Origin: an uncultured Mycoplasmatota bacterium
Lineage (GTDB): Bacteria; Bacillota_I; Bacilli_A; RF39; UBA660
Direction: 5' to 3'
DNA: 64,000 nt
NCBI GenBank assembly: GCA_900551455.1
Contig: URVV01000003.1
Span: 1 to 64,000 of the forward strand
Positions 18,225 through 26,642 of the stretch are shown here, piece by piece. The position numbers and the translations under genes were made by a program. The number at the start of each line of letters is the position of its first letter. Positions within the stretch are counted from its first letter, which is position 1. Below the pieces are notes generated by a model, which saw nothing but the letters and a program-made list of their open reading frames with translations, was not told the origin of the DNA and ran no database searches.

Positions 18225-18881
18225 CTACTCTTTTATTATTTTTGTTTTTTTACCAAATTTTTTAAATACTTTCATTATGTCATAAGATAATATAATTAAA
18301 CAAGGGATTAGAACAACAATTATTAATCCGCCTTTACTAGATAAGATATCTTGTAGATATCCTAGTTTAGGGATTTTCAGGATTACTTTTCCTAGGACAT
18401 TGCTATTTGGTACTAAGACACTGTCAGCAACGTTGTTATAGTCTCCTTTAGTACGATAACTATAACTTCCTAAGGAATCATCGTAGTATTTTTCTCTTAT
18501 ACGGTGGGTAACGGAGATTCCTCCGAATCTTGGATCTGGAGAAATAAAAGTAATAATGTCTCCGACTTTTAATTCTTCTTCAGGAACTTTTTTTGTAACA
18601 ACGATATCTTTTATTTGAATTGTTGGTAACATACTTCCTGATAGGACAACATAGGCGTTAAAAACTGGAGCTGAATAGTCTCCTTTTGCTGCTCTTATTT
18701 TGATGTCTGCAACATATAGTAATAGGGTTCCTCCGATAAGTAGCAAGAAGATAAAAATAGCATATGATAAGACACTAACAGCGTATTTTAGTGGCTTTTC
18801 TTTGGCTTTAATTATTTTAACGTTATAATGCTTTACTCCAAAAATATCGTTGATACTTGTTGATTCAATGTTTGTGGTCAT
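18225..18881 (-). CDS. sipW: SipW-type (ER-type) signal peptidase I
   Basis: A 218-residue membrane peptidase with an N-terminal segment (about residues 35-62) and a C-terminal segment (about 185-205). The catalytic Ser is in LSGSMLPTI. The general base is a His (SVTHRI) rather than Lys, the mark of the ER/archaeal/SipW class, and TKGDYNNVADS carries the Asp. These enzymes process TasA/YqxM/camelysin-like substrates. Such a substrate lies two genes downstream, and the intervening gene (18213-16558) starts 12 bases after this stop, giving a three-gene operon with promoter at 18913. RBS GGGAG. Confidence 0.9.
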   Translation of the reverse strand: MTTNIESTSINDIFGVKHYNVKIIKAKEKPLKYAVSVLSYAIFIFLLLIGGTLLLYVADIKIRAAKGDYSAPVFNAYVVLSGSMLPTIQIKDIVVTKKVPEEELKVGDIITFISPDPRFGGISVTHRIREKYYDDSLGSYSYRTKGDYNNVADSVLVPNSNVLGKVILKIPKLGYLQDILSSKGGLIIVVLIPCLIILSYDIMKVFKKFGKKTKIIKE

Positions 18882-18912
18882 ATTAAAAACACTCCCTTAT
18901 TTTTATATGTTA

Positions 18913-18941
18913 ATTATACCCTATTTTTTGAAAAAAGACAA
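18913..18941 (-). promoter_or_regulatory. Promoter of the SipW operon
   Basis: TTGTCT, 17 bases, perfect TATAAT on the minus strand, about 32 bases before the ATG. Confidence 0.6.
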
Positions 18942-18968
18942 TATAAATTTTGGTAAAAAAAATAATAT

Positions 18969-19781
18969 TTAAATGAGATTAAATATTATTCCACAAATAC
19001 TAGAAATTAAAATTAGGGTCAGGAGAATTAGAAGGTTTTCTTTTAAGTTTTTATTCTGTTTGAATAATACTAATAGTCCTACTCCAGAACTTGATAAGAG
19101 TCCTGATATACAGCTTCCGAAAGTTATTACTTTACTTAGGTATAATTCAGTAATAATAATGCTAGAGGCACAATTAGGAATTAAACCTATTATTGAGGTA
19201 ATAATTGGAGTTAGAATTTTATTAGTTTTAATAAAGTTTATAACGGCATTTCGGTCAAGTAAAATGTTTATAAAGATATTTACTAGAAGGATAAAAGCGG
19301 TTATCTTTAAAGTGTGAATGATACTGGAAACAAAAATGCCTTTTTCGCAATGACAATGTTCTTCTTGACATAATTCTTTTATTTCGTTTTTAGTTTTTTG
19401 GCGATAGATTAAGTCTATAATAATACCAAAGGTTAATCCTAAAGAAAATTTAGTTATTAGTAATTCAAAAATGGTTTTTGGACTTGCTTGATTAGTAATT
19501 AGAATGGGAATCATTTCATCAGATGTTGATAAATAAATTGAAAAAAGTGTACCTAAAGTAATAACGTTAGCGGTATATAGATTGGATGCTAAAGCGGAAA
19601 ATCCACATTGAGGAATGATACCTAGAGTGGCTCCAAGTAGTGGGCCGTATTTATTTACTTTGGTTAATTTTTCTTTACTATTTATTTTATGTTCAATTAA
19701 TTCCATTATCAAAAATGAAATGAATAAAAAGGGAATTAGTTTTAATGAATCTAAAATGGCATCTAATATTTTATCTATCAT
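18969..19781 (-). CDS. ArsP_2-type putative metal/metalloid export permease
   Basis: 270 residues with about eight to ten hydrophobic segments in two similar halves. Each half has a PQCG/PNCA-like turn: GIIPQCGFSALASNLYTA and GLIPNCASSIIITELYLS. That duplicated pattern is typical of the putative 10-TM heavy-metal exporter (ArsP_2) family. The central loop carries CQEEHCHCEKG, a Cys/His cluster suited to binding a soft metal. The substrate is unknown and there is no adjacent metal regulator. It has its own promoter and AAGGA ribosome site. Confidence 0.75.
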   Translation of the reverse strand: MIDKILDAILDSLKLIPFLFISFLIMELIEHKINSKEKLTKVNKYGPLLGATLGIIPQCGFSALASNLYTANVITLGTLFSIYLSTSDEMIPILITNQASPKTIFELLITKFSLGLTFGIIIDLIYRQKTKNEIKELCQEEHCHCEKGIFVSSIIHTLKITAFILLVNIFINILLDRNAVINFIKTNKILTPIITSIIGLIPNCASSIIITELYLSKVITFGSCISGLLSSSGVGLLVLFKQNKNLKENLLILLTLILISSICGIIFNLI

Positions 19782-19813
19782 TTTGGTCCTTCTTTCTTAG
19801 GTAATTCGTGTGT

Positions 19814-19842
19814 ATTATACTATAAGTTTGATGTTTTGTAAA
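19814..19842 (-). promoter_or_regulatory. Promoter of the ArsP_2-type permease
   Basis: TTTACA, 17 bases, perfect TATAAT on the minus strand. Confidence 0.55.
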
Positions 19843-19863
19843 TATTAATGAAAAAAAGAAAAA

Positions 19864-19883
19864 GAATAGAAATTAATCTATTC
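19864..19883 (-). terminator. Terminator of the SASP gene
   Basis: GAATAGA/TCTATTC stem followed on the minus strand by TTTTTCTTTTTTT. Confidence 0.7.
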
Positions 19884-19901
19884 CTTAATTACTTAAATTA
19901 C

Positions 19902-20108
19902 TTATTTGTTTTGAGTGTATGAACCACTTAATTGACCTTGTCCTAATTTAACTAATCTCTTAGTGATTTCGCCACCAACTGATCCATTAGCTCTTGAAGT
20001 TGCATCTGGTCCTAAGTTAACACCAAATTCGTTAGCTATTTCATATTTCATTCTTTCGATAGCTTGTTTAGCTCCTGGAACAACTAGTTTATTTGAATTT
20101 GTATTCAT
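19902..20108 (-). CDS. Alpha/beta-type small acid-soluble spore protein
   Basis: A 68-residue SASP that coats DNA in the dormant spore and is degraded on germination. The two family motifs are complete: KYEIANEFGVNL-like (MKYEIANEFGVNLGPDATSR) with the GPR protease site E-(I/F)A, and NGSVGGEITKRLVKLGQ. The strongest ribosome site in the region (GTAGGAGGTGAAATA-ATG) fits high forespore expression. A possible sigma-G-like promoter (about 20120-20155) is too weak to call. This gene is the best single evidence that the organism makes endospores. Confidence 0.97.
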   Translation of the reverse strand: MNTNSNKLVVPGAKQAIERMKYEIANEFGVNLGPDATSRANGSVGGEITKRLVKLGQGQLSGSYTQNK

Positions 20109-20190
20109 TATTTCACCTCCTACAGTAATAGGTTGTGAAATAATAGAAATTTAATACTGTTTTTTGTCTGGTAATTTTTTCAAGCGTTTT

Positions 20191-21372
20191 TTATAGTTCG
20201 GCAAATTTATTTAAATCATTATTAATAGTAATTGTTTCTTTATTTAAAACGGCTTCATTTATTAACTCTTCATAATTAAATTTTTTTTCATATTCGATTG
20301 ACTTACTTAAAGTAGGATTAATAACTGGATGTTTAGGAAGAAAAATAGTACAGCAATCTTCATATGGTAGAATTGATGTTTCATATGTATCTATTTTTTT
20401 AGCAAGATCAATTATTTCTAATTTATCAAGGCACGCTACTGGTCTTATAACAGGAAGGTTTGTAACGTTATTAATTACTTGCATACTGGTAAGGGTTTGA
20501 CTGGCCACTTGCCCTACTGATTCACCATTAATTAAAACTAGGCATTCTCTTTCTTTTAAAACTTTTTCGGAGATTCGATACATCATTCTTCGCATAATGG
20601 TTATCATATATGTAGGATCTATATTTTTATAAATTGCTTCTTGAATTTCAGTAAAATTAATAACATGGAGTTTTATACTTGGTTGGTATTTATTTAGTTT
20701 TGTTATTAGGGTTTTTACTTTGTTTTTAGCAGCAATACTAGTATGTGGTGGTGATTCAAAGTAAATGCACTCTAATTTAATTCCTCTTTTTAGGGCAAGA
20801 TATCCAGCTACGGGAGAATCAATACCACCAGACAACATTAATAATCCTTTACCAGCTATTCCGACAGGATATCCTCCTAGAGCTTTTATCTCTTTGGAAT
20901 AGATATATGTATAATCACTACGTATTTCGATTTTTAATAAATATTCTGGATTATGAACATCTACTTTTTTATCAGGAATATTTTTTAAGATAAGAGCACC
21001 GATTTCTTTAGAAAAATCCATACTGGAAATGGGAAAGGATTTGTCTGCCCTATCTGTTTCTACTTTAAAGGTATTAAACTTAACAGTTGATGCTATTTTT
21101 ATAATATTTTCTTTTATTTCCTCAATATTAGTGTTTACTTTATATGCTAAAACTATACTGTGAATGCCAAAGATATTTTTAACGATATTAATAACTTCTT
21201 CTTCTCTATTATCATTTACTGTAATAAACATTCTAACACGATTTTTAACAATATTTATATCATAATCTTTTAATAATAATTTCATATTTTCATAGATACG
21301 GTTAATAAATAAATTACGATTAGCTTTTTTAGTGGTTAGTTCTCCATATTTTATTAAGATTATTTTTTCCAT
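20191..21372 (-). CDS. thiI: tRNA 4-thiouridine synthetase ThiI
   Basis: Cytosolic enzyme that adenylates U8 of tRNA for sulfur transfer (s4U), and in some species serves thiazole synthesis. 393 residues with a ferredoxin-like plus THUMP region (1-165) and a PP-loop ATPase domain with LLMLSGGIDSPVAGYLALKR (about 180-199). It has no C-terminal rhodanese domain, as usual in Firmicutes, where persulfide sulfur comes directly from a cysteine desulfurase (none adjacent here). RBS AAGGAAG; promoter at 21409. Secure call. Confidence 0.95.
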   Translation of the reverse strand: MEKIILIKYGELTTKKANRNLFINRIYENMKLLLKDYDINIVKNRVRMFITVNDNREEEVINIVKNIFGIHSIVLAYKVNTNIEEIKENIIKIASTVKFNTFKVETDRADKSFPISSMDFSKEIGALILKNIPDKKVDVHNPEYLLKIEIRSDYTYIYSKEIKALGGYPVGIAGKGLLMLSGGIDSPVAGYLALKRGIKLECIYFESPPHTSIAAKNKVKTLITKLNKYQPSIKLHVINFTEIQEAIYKNIDPTYMITIMRRMMYRISEKVLKERECLVLINGESVGQVASQTLTSMQVINNVTNLPVIRPVACLDKLEIIDLAKKIDTYETSILPYEDCCTIFLPKHPVINPTLSKSIEYEKKFNYEELINEAVLNKETITINNDLNKFAEL

Positions 21373-21408
21373 ATTTGCACTTCCTTTTTAATAAAATGTT
21401 ACTTGTTA

Positions 21409-21437
21409 ATTATAGATAAAATATTTTAGTTAGTCAA
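21409..21437 (-). promoter_or_regulatory. Promoter of thiI
   Basis: TTGACT, 17 bases, perfect TATAAT on the minus strand, about 36 bases before the ATG. Confidence 0.65.
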
Positions 21438-21450
21438 TTATTTTATTATA

Positions 21451-21490
21451 AATAATATAAGTCTTGTTAAAAAGCAAGACTTATATTATT
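21451..21490 (-). terminator. Terminator of the mreCD operon
   Basis: Perfect 16-pair stem AATAATATAAGTCTTG/CAAGACTTATATTATT with an eight-base loop. It overlaps the mreD stop codon. Confidence 0.7.
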
Positions 21491-21987
21491 GATTTATTAT
21501 AATGTTTAGAATAGATTTTTTTAATTATAAAATAACTTATTGTAGTATAGATGATAGTCATAATTATACTTCTTGATAAGATTAAAAATAAGAGGTTTAT
21601 ACTATAGGAATTATAATGTGTTAGAAGTAGAATAATATATGTTAAGGTATGATACATTGTAATACTTAAAAGAGATTTTATGTTAATTGTAAATATATTG
21701 TTTGGTAGAACGTAATCTAATTGTTTTAAGAGTAGATATATTAATAGAAATAAGATAGTGTTCATTGGAAAGGTATTGGTATAGACAATATCAAATAATA
21801 CTCCTAGAGTAATTGTAATATATAGATATTTACGATAGTTTTCAAAGTAGTGATAGATTATTACTAGGGAAACAATCGAATATATTGTTCTTAAGTAACT
21901 GGGATTTATGATATTAATAGAGATATAGTTTGAAATTAAGCCATCTAGGAGATATGAAGTGATGATATAGATTAATAAGACGGTCAT
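21481..21987 (-). CDS. mreD: Rod shape-determining protein MreD
   Basis: 168 residues, five or six hydrophobic segments, with the MreD-like LGVLFDIVYTNTFPMNTILFLLIY. It is an integral membrane partner of MreC in the elongation machinery. It overlaps mreC by 4 bases, which supports an otherwise weakly conserved family call. No mreB is present in the window. Confidence 0.88.
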   Translation of the reverse strand: MTVLLIYIITSYLLDGLISNYISINIINPSYLRTIYSIVSLVIIYHYFENYRKYLYITITLGVLFDIVYTNTFPMNTILFLLIYLLLKQLDYVLPNNIFTINIKSLLSITMYHTLTYIILLLTHYNSYSINLLFLILSRSIIMTIIYTTISYFIIKKIYSKHYNKSII

Positions 21988-22835
21988 TTAGTTAACTCTT
22001 TTCTTTTTAAGATAGCTACATAATTAATATCATCAAAATCGGCAATGGGTTTTACTTCAATTATTTTGGCTAAATCATATTCATCAGTGGTTATTCTTTC
22101 TACTTTTCCTATAAGAATTCCGCTGGGAAATATTTCTCCTAATCCAGATGTATAAACATAATCTCCTATTCCTACATATTCGGTATTACTAACACCCTCT
22201 ACTTCTAGATGTTTTGTTTTATAATTATAATCTTTTATTAAACCATTTATTTTTTTACCTTCACTGGCGATAGTTACACTTATTTTGTTAGCTGTATCAC
22301 TGGTAGTTATTAATCTTATTTCACTTGTAAAGGTAGTAGTAGAGACAATTTTGCCTATTAATCCTTGACTATTTACGACGACCATATCCGTAGTTACTCC
22401 ATTATATGTTCCTTTATCAATTGTAATTGTATTATACCAATTAGCTACATTCCTACTGATGACTGTAGCATTTAAAAATTCATACTCGTTAATGGTATAT
22501 GTTATATTTAGTTCTTGCTTTAGGGCTTCAATTTGGCGACGGAGCTCTATGTTTTCAGCATTTAATGATTCAATACGGCTAACTTCTGGTAATAATAATT
22601 GATATTTTTGACGAATGTTAATTAATAATTTGTAGTCTTCTACTTTATCGATGATGAATTTAAATGGCCAAAAAAGAACTTTTTCAATACTGATGGTAGT
22701 GTCTTTTATAAATGACTCTAGTTTGTTTGGTTGTTTATTATTTTTTAGGGTAAAAGAAAAAATTGCAATTACAACAATTATTAAAATAATTATCGCAATA
22801 AGAATATGCTTAGTTGTTATTTTTTTTCTGTTCAT
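21984..22835 (-). CDS. mreC: Rod shape-determining protein MreC
   Basis: A 283-residue bitopic protein with a short cytosolic N-terminus, a transmembrane segment (about residues 10-30), a coiled coil (about 70-115, LLPEVSRIESLNAENIELRR), then two beta-barrel domains (VISRNVANWYNTITIDKG, GLIGKIVSTT, YVYTSGLGEIFPSGILIGKV). It organises the elongasome outside the membrane and contacts PBP2; a class B PBP lies 4 kb away at 26643. RBS AAAGGTGAT. Confidence 0.95.
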   Translation of the reverse strand: MNRKKITTKHILIAIIILIIVVIAIFSFTLKNNKQPNKLESFIKDTTISIEKVLFWPFKFIIDKVEDYKLLINIRQKYQLLLPEVSRIESLNAENIELRRQIEALKQELNITYTINEYEFLNATVISRNVANWYNTITIDKGTYNGVTTDMVVVNSQGLIGKIVSTTTFTSEIRLITTSDTANKISVTIASEGKKINGLIKDYNYKTKHLEVEGVSNTEYVGIGDYVYTSGLGEIFPSGILIGKVERITTDEYDLAKIIEVKPIADFDDINYVAILKRKELTK

Positions 22836-22909
22836 ATGATCACCTTTTCTTTATTATATAATAGATATATTATGATTTAAAGTATATTCTTATTATTAGC
22901 AATTTAATT

Positions 22910-23950
22910 TTATACATTCATATTTATTTTTAGGTTGGGAATTAGTTCATTTTGATAAAGTCCTATTTTACCTAATTCAAAATTTTTCATTATTTCTTTA
23001 TCACTTACTTTTACAAAAGTCTTTTGTTTATAGTTATAACTGTAGTGTGAATCATTATAACTTATCATAATAAAATGACATTTATTTTTATTATTTAGGT
23101 ATAAATTATTAATTTTTATATCATAATTAGGGCAATATTTATCAAAAATTAATTTATAGATTATTGATAATTCAACAGGCTTTATGGTATTTATATCAAT
23201 TATTTTTTGGGTTTTATAGAGTACTTCTTTAAGGCAGTCTTCTTTGGTATAATCAATATTTTTAAGGGATTTATCTAGATAGTAATCGTTATATTTATTT
23301 TTAATGTATTTAATACTTTTATCTAGTTCTAGATCATCATTATATGTAGCAAATTTTTTTGTTTGCATATTAGCTTGAATATATGGAATGTCACTAAATA
23401 AATCTACGATAAGACATTGACTATCTATTTGTAATTTGTTTAAAACTCTACTTTGATCTTCATTTGTAACGATTGAAACATCTAAGTTCATTCTTTTACA
23501 TAAATAGTAGTATATTTTAGAGATACTGAAATTTGTTACTCTTCCTAAAGATAGACTTCCCCATAGATTATTAATATTACTAATTAAAGATAAATTACAT
23601 ATTTCATTTTTATCACTGGAGATATTAATATCAAAGAATACACGTTTAGCAAGAGATATATAAAGATATTTTGAGATGGCTATTTGACTTAAATCATTGG
23701 GCATATTGGCATAAATATTTTCGATAATTTTTTCGGCATTAGAAAACTCTTGATGGTTAACATAGATATATCCGACATTTCCTTCGATTAATTCAGAATA
23801 CAGATAGTTTTCTCCATTTAAAAGAAAATAATTAATAACTGAATGATCAACGTTTGTAATGTCAATATTTATATATTTAGTATCGTCTTTAATTTTGTCC
23901 AAATCCTTTATTGTGGAAATTGATACGACTAGAGAACGGGTATTTTTCAT
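22910..23950 (-). CDS. Uncharacterised protein, possible degenerate transglutaminase-like fold
   Basis: 346 residues with no signal peptide or membrane segment. Not recognised with confidence. The stretch NNLWGSLSLGRVTNFSISKIYYYLCKRMNLDVSIVT is spaced like the helix-strand core of bacterial transglutaminase-like proteins (GSLV-G-x-C-x-x-Y/F-A...L-x-G-I), but the catalytic Cys is missing, as are clear His/Asp partners, so any such domain would be non-catalytic. The flanks are Ile/Asn/Lys-rich. It is a single gene upstream of mreC with its own promoter at 23968. The fold is a weak inference. Confidence 0.45.
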   Translation of the reverse strand: MKNTRSLVVSISTIKDLDKIKDDTKYINIDITNVDHSVINYFLLNGENYLYSELIEGNVGYIYVNHQEFSNAEKIIENIYANMPNDLSQIAISKYLYISLAKRVFFDINISSDKNEICNLSLISNINNLWGSLSLGRVTNFSISKIYYYLCKRMNLDVSIVTNEDQSRVLNKLQIDSQCLIVDLFSDIPYIQANMQTKKFATYNDDLELDKSIKYIKNKYNDYYLDKSLKNIDYTKEDCLKEVLYKTQKIIDINTIKPVELSIIYKLIFDKYCPNYDIKINNLYLNNKNKCHFIMISYNDSHYSYNYKQKTFVKVSDKEIMKNFELGKIGLYQNELIPNLKINMNV

Positions 23951-23967
23951 ATCATCACCATAAGATA

Positions 23968-23996
23968 ATTATATATCATATGGTTAACTTTGTAAA
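23968..23996 (-). promoter_or_regulatory. Promoter of gene 22910-23950
   Basis: TTTACA, 17 bases, perfect TATAAT on the minus strand, 18 bases before the ATG. Confidence 0.55.
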
Positions 23997-24023
23997 TATT
24001 ATAATGGGAAAATATAGAAAATT

Positions 24024-24052
24024 AAAGAGTTTAGAATGATTCTAAACTCTTT
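24024..24052 (-). terminator. Terminator of the Asn-rich membrane protein gene
   Basis: Perfect 14-pair palindrome AAAGAGTTTAGAAT/ATTCTAAACTCTTT, 5 bases after the stop. Confidence 0.65.
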
Positions 24053-24056
24053 ATGA

Positions 24057-25541
24057 TTAGATATTTGGTAAGACACTATTTAAGTAGTCTTCTAAGCCAC
24101 TGTCTTTTAAGAATGCTTTTAAGGCTTCATTTTTTAGAAGTTTTTCCATAATACTTGTTGTGTCATTTTCTGATAATTTATCAAACTCAACATAACTTGT
24201 TGTGTCAAATAATTTAGGGGGATTAGTGTCATAAGTATAACTTAGAGTTAAGTTTATATTTGTCTCATCTTCGTAATCATTTACCCCAAGGTTAATAGTA
24301 TAGAGATTATTGTTTTTGGTAGTTTCAAAAGTAATATCTATTTTTGAAGTATTATTTTCTATTACAGATAGTTTATACTGATTATTTTCTTTAATTAAGT
24401 TAATATTAGTAGTTTCATCGGAACTTTCTAGTTTAAGAAAATCGTTTTTTAGGATATCTAAATATACACTAATTGTTTCAATGCCAGGATTAATTTCAGA
24501 CATATTTTTATTTAGTTCATCAGTTACTTCTTCTTCAGTAGTATTAGTAATTTTGGCATAGCTCTTAATAAATTTTTCATCGTGAAGAAATTTAGTATAG
24601 TATTCTTTAATGGCTTCTTCGGTGATGTTGATATTTATTTTTTTGACGTATTTATTGTTTAATTTGGTATATGTTTTAGTATAGATAGCTTTTTCTAACG
24701 TACTTGTAAAGGCTGATTTTACAGTTCTTAGAATATTTTTATAATCCTCACTTGTTCCTAATTCGTAATCATTTTCACTAGTTGTTGAGTCATCAATTTC
24801 TACCTTAAGTGCTTTATCAAAGAGATTATTTAATTTAAGATATGCATAACTTTCTTTGATAGGAACAATACTGGAAATATTTATTAATTCTTTATCTTTA
24901 TAGGTAGCAATAATATCAAGGGCATTTTGTTTTTTGTTAGCATCAAGGCCAATAATTCCTTTTAATTTGATACTGTTAAAAATTGTAAGCATTTCATTTA
25001 ATTCTTTGTCAGCAGTTTTTATATTAAATGAAAGATCATAATTCACATTGTAGTTTTTATCAGAATCAAGGTTTATTATTTGTGTTTGGTTTAAATAGTT
25101 ATTGATGGATTTATTAATAATTGTTTTGGGATTATCATAAATAAAGTAATAATATGCAAGACCTCCCAATAGAGCGATAATAAGGATCAAGAAAATTATT
25201 AGACCTAAATGAGATTTTTTTGGTTCTGTAAAGTCAGGGTCTATTTCTTGATTATTTTCATATTTTTGATGGTTATTTAGTATTTGGGCTTGAGGGTTAG
25301 GATTAACTTGCGGTTGATTTGTTACTAAATTTGTTGGAGTTGGGTTTGTAAAATTATTAATATTTTGGTTGTTAAAATTTGGACTTGTTGGTGTTTCATT
25401 ATTATTTATATTTATATCGTTATTGTTTGTATTTAGATTATTATTATTTGGCAATGAATTAAGTTTTTCATTGTTATTTAAATTATTATTATTTGATAAT
25501 GAATTAATTTCTTCATTATTTAAATTGTTATTATTTTCCAT
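24057..25541 (-). CDS. Membrane-anchored protein with long Asn-rich cytosolic tail
   Basis: 494 residues. Residues 1-105 are low complexity, rich in Asn, Leu, Pro and Gln, with recurring NNNNLN blocks. One transmembrane segment follows (about 113-135, LGLIIFLILIIALLGGLAYYY). An external domain of about 350 residues, rich in Thr/Asn/Lys, contains many short beta strands (VNYDLSFNIKTADKEL, ITFETTKNNNLYTINLG, LNLTLSYTYDT). It resembles the zinc-ribbon-TM-sensor proteins of Firmicutes in layout only; no domain is recognised. Orientation (N-in) is inferred from KKS before and few charges after the segment. Monocistronic. Confidence 0.6.
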   Translation of the reverse strand: MENNNNLNNEEINSLSNNNNLNNNEKLNSLPNNNNLNTNNNDININNNETPTSPNFNNQNINNFTNPTPTNLVTNQPQVNPNPQAQILNNHQKYENNQEIDPDFTEPKKSHLGLIIFLILIIALLGGLAYYYFIYDNPKTIINKSINNYLNQTQIINLDSDKNYNVNYDLSFNIKTADKELNEMLTIFNSIKLKGIIGLDANKKQNALDIIATYKDKELINISSIVPIKESYAYLKLNNLFDKALKVEIDDSTTSENDYELGTSEDYKNILRTVKSAFTSTLEKAIYTKTYTKLNNKYVKKININITEEAIKEYYTKFLHDEKFIKSYAKITNTTEEEVTDELNKNMSEINPGIETISVYLDILKNDFLKLESSDETTNINLIKENNQYKLSVIENNTSKIDITFETTKNNNLYTINLGVNDYEDETNINLTLSYTYDTNPPKLFDTTSYVEFDKLSENDTTSIMEKLLKNEALKAFLKDSGLEDYLNSVLPNI

Positions 25542-25571
25542 AATACTTTACCTCTTTCTACTTATAAATAT

Positions 25572-25600
25572 AGTTTATCATAGATATCGAATAAAAGCAA
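25572..25600 (-). promoter_or_regulatory. Promoter of the Asn-rich protein gene
   Basis: TTGCTT, 17 bases, TAAACT on the minus strand, 30 bases before the ATG. The same -10 is used by the HD gene at 4181. Confidence 0.4.
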
Positions 25601-25767
25601 ATAAATTGCTTTATCACTTTACAATAATTAATTTATTCTTCAGGAATTTAAATTTTAATGATTGATACTTTAGGCTTTAAAAAATCTTATTCTATAATTA
25701 TGATTTATATGCTTTTTTAGATTATAATTAGATAGTTTATTATAGTTTTATATTAAAATAATAAAAA

Positions 25768-25790
25768 AAGAAAGTGTTAATTACTTTCTT
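25768..25790 (-). terminator. Terminator of efp
   Basis: AAGAAAGT/ACTTTCTT stem followed on the minus strand by TTTTTTATTAT. It overlaps the efp stop codon. Confidence 0.7.
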
Positions 25791-26338
25791 GAAACGTATT
25801 TACCATCTTTAGTAGAGACAATTATTTCTTCACCTTGTTCAATAAATAATGGTACTTTTACTAATAATCCTGTTTCAACAATAGCATCTTTAGTAGCATT
25901 AGTAGCAGTATTTCCCTTTATTGCTGGTTCGGTGCTGGTAATAACATAGTCTATTTTTTCTGGTAATTCAATTCCTAACATTTCTCCTTCGTAGAAGAAT
26001 ATTAAAACTTCTAAACTTTCTTTTAAGAACTTAGCTTCATTTTTAATTTGTTCTTTACTTAAATCTACTTGTTCATAAGTATTCATATTCATAAATGTAT
26101 AAGAGCCACCGTTTTCATATAGATATTGCATTTTTATTTTTTCTACGTGAGCAGTGGGAATTTTAATACCAGAGTTAAACGTTTGTTCAACGATTGAACC
26201 GGTTCTTAGATTTTTTAACTTGGTTTTAACAATAGCTGCTCCTTTACCTGGTTTTACGTGTTGAAATTCAAGGACTTGATATAAATTATTATCATAACTT
26301 ATAGTCATACCAGTTTTAAAGTCATTTACATTTATCAT
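25781..26338 (-). CDS. efp: Translation elongation factor P
   Basis: 185 residues, the standard EF-P length, with three beta-barrel domains. It relieves ribosome stalling at polyproline. The tip of domain I reads VKPGKGAAIVKTKLKN, so the modifiable Lys of the PGKGAA loop (about residue 32) is present, as in Bacillus EF-P rather than the Arg type. The C-terminal GLLVKVPLFIEQGEEIIVST is the family signature. It lies 22 bases after rpmG, likely co-transcribed. Confidence 0.97.
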   Translation of the reverse strand: MINVNDFKTGMTISYDNNLYQVLEFQHVKPGKGAAIVKTKLKNLRTGSIVEQTFNSGIKIPTAHVEKIKMQYLYENGGSYTFMNMNTYEQVDLSKEQIKNEAKFLKESLEVLIFFYEGEMLGIELPEKIDYVITSTEPAIKGNTATNATKDAIVETGLLVKVPLFIEQGEEIIVSTKDGKYVSRK

Positions 26339-26360
26339 ATTTTAATCCTTTCTATTGGGT

Positions 26361-26528
26361 TTATTTCTTTTCTTTATGATTTGTGTTGTGACGACATCTA
26401 GGACAGTATTTGTTTAATTCTAGACGTTCAGTAGTATTTTTCTTATTCTTGCTAACTGTATAGTTAGGAGTTTTACATTCTTCACATACTAAAGATACTA
26501 AAACTCTATTCTCGTTTTTCTTTGCCAT
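26361..26528 (-). CDS. rpmG: 50S ribosomal protein L33
   Basis: 55 residues beginning MAKKNENRVLVSLVCEECKT, with the zinc-type Cys pairs CEEC and CPRC, so this is the Zn-containing (C+) form. The ribosome site AAAGGAGGTG lies 7 bases upstream, and the promoter is at 26559. It is first in a two-gene operon with efp. Confidence 0.93.
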   Translation of the reverse strand: MAKKNENRVLVSLVCEECKTPNYTVSKNKKNTTERLELNKYCPRCRHNTNHKEKK

Positions 26529-26558
26529 TTGGGCACCTCCTTTAAAAACATCAATGGT

Positions 26559-26588
26559 ATTATAACATATTTTTTTGTTCTAGTACAA
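26559..26588 (-). promoter_or_regulatory. Promoter of rpmG-efp
   Basis: TTGTAC, 18 bases, perfect TATAAT on the minus strand, 30 bases before the rpmG ATG. Confidence 0.55.
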
Positions 26589-26642
26589 CTATTTTTGATA
26601 TTTTGTGAGTTAGTTTGGAGGGTTTTGGGGTATTTTGAGGGT

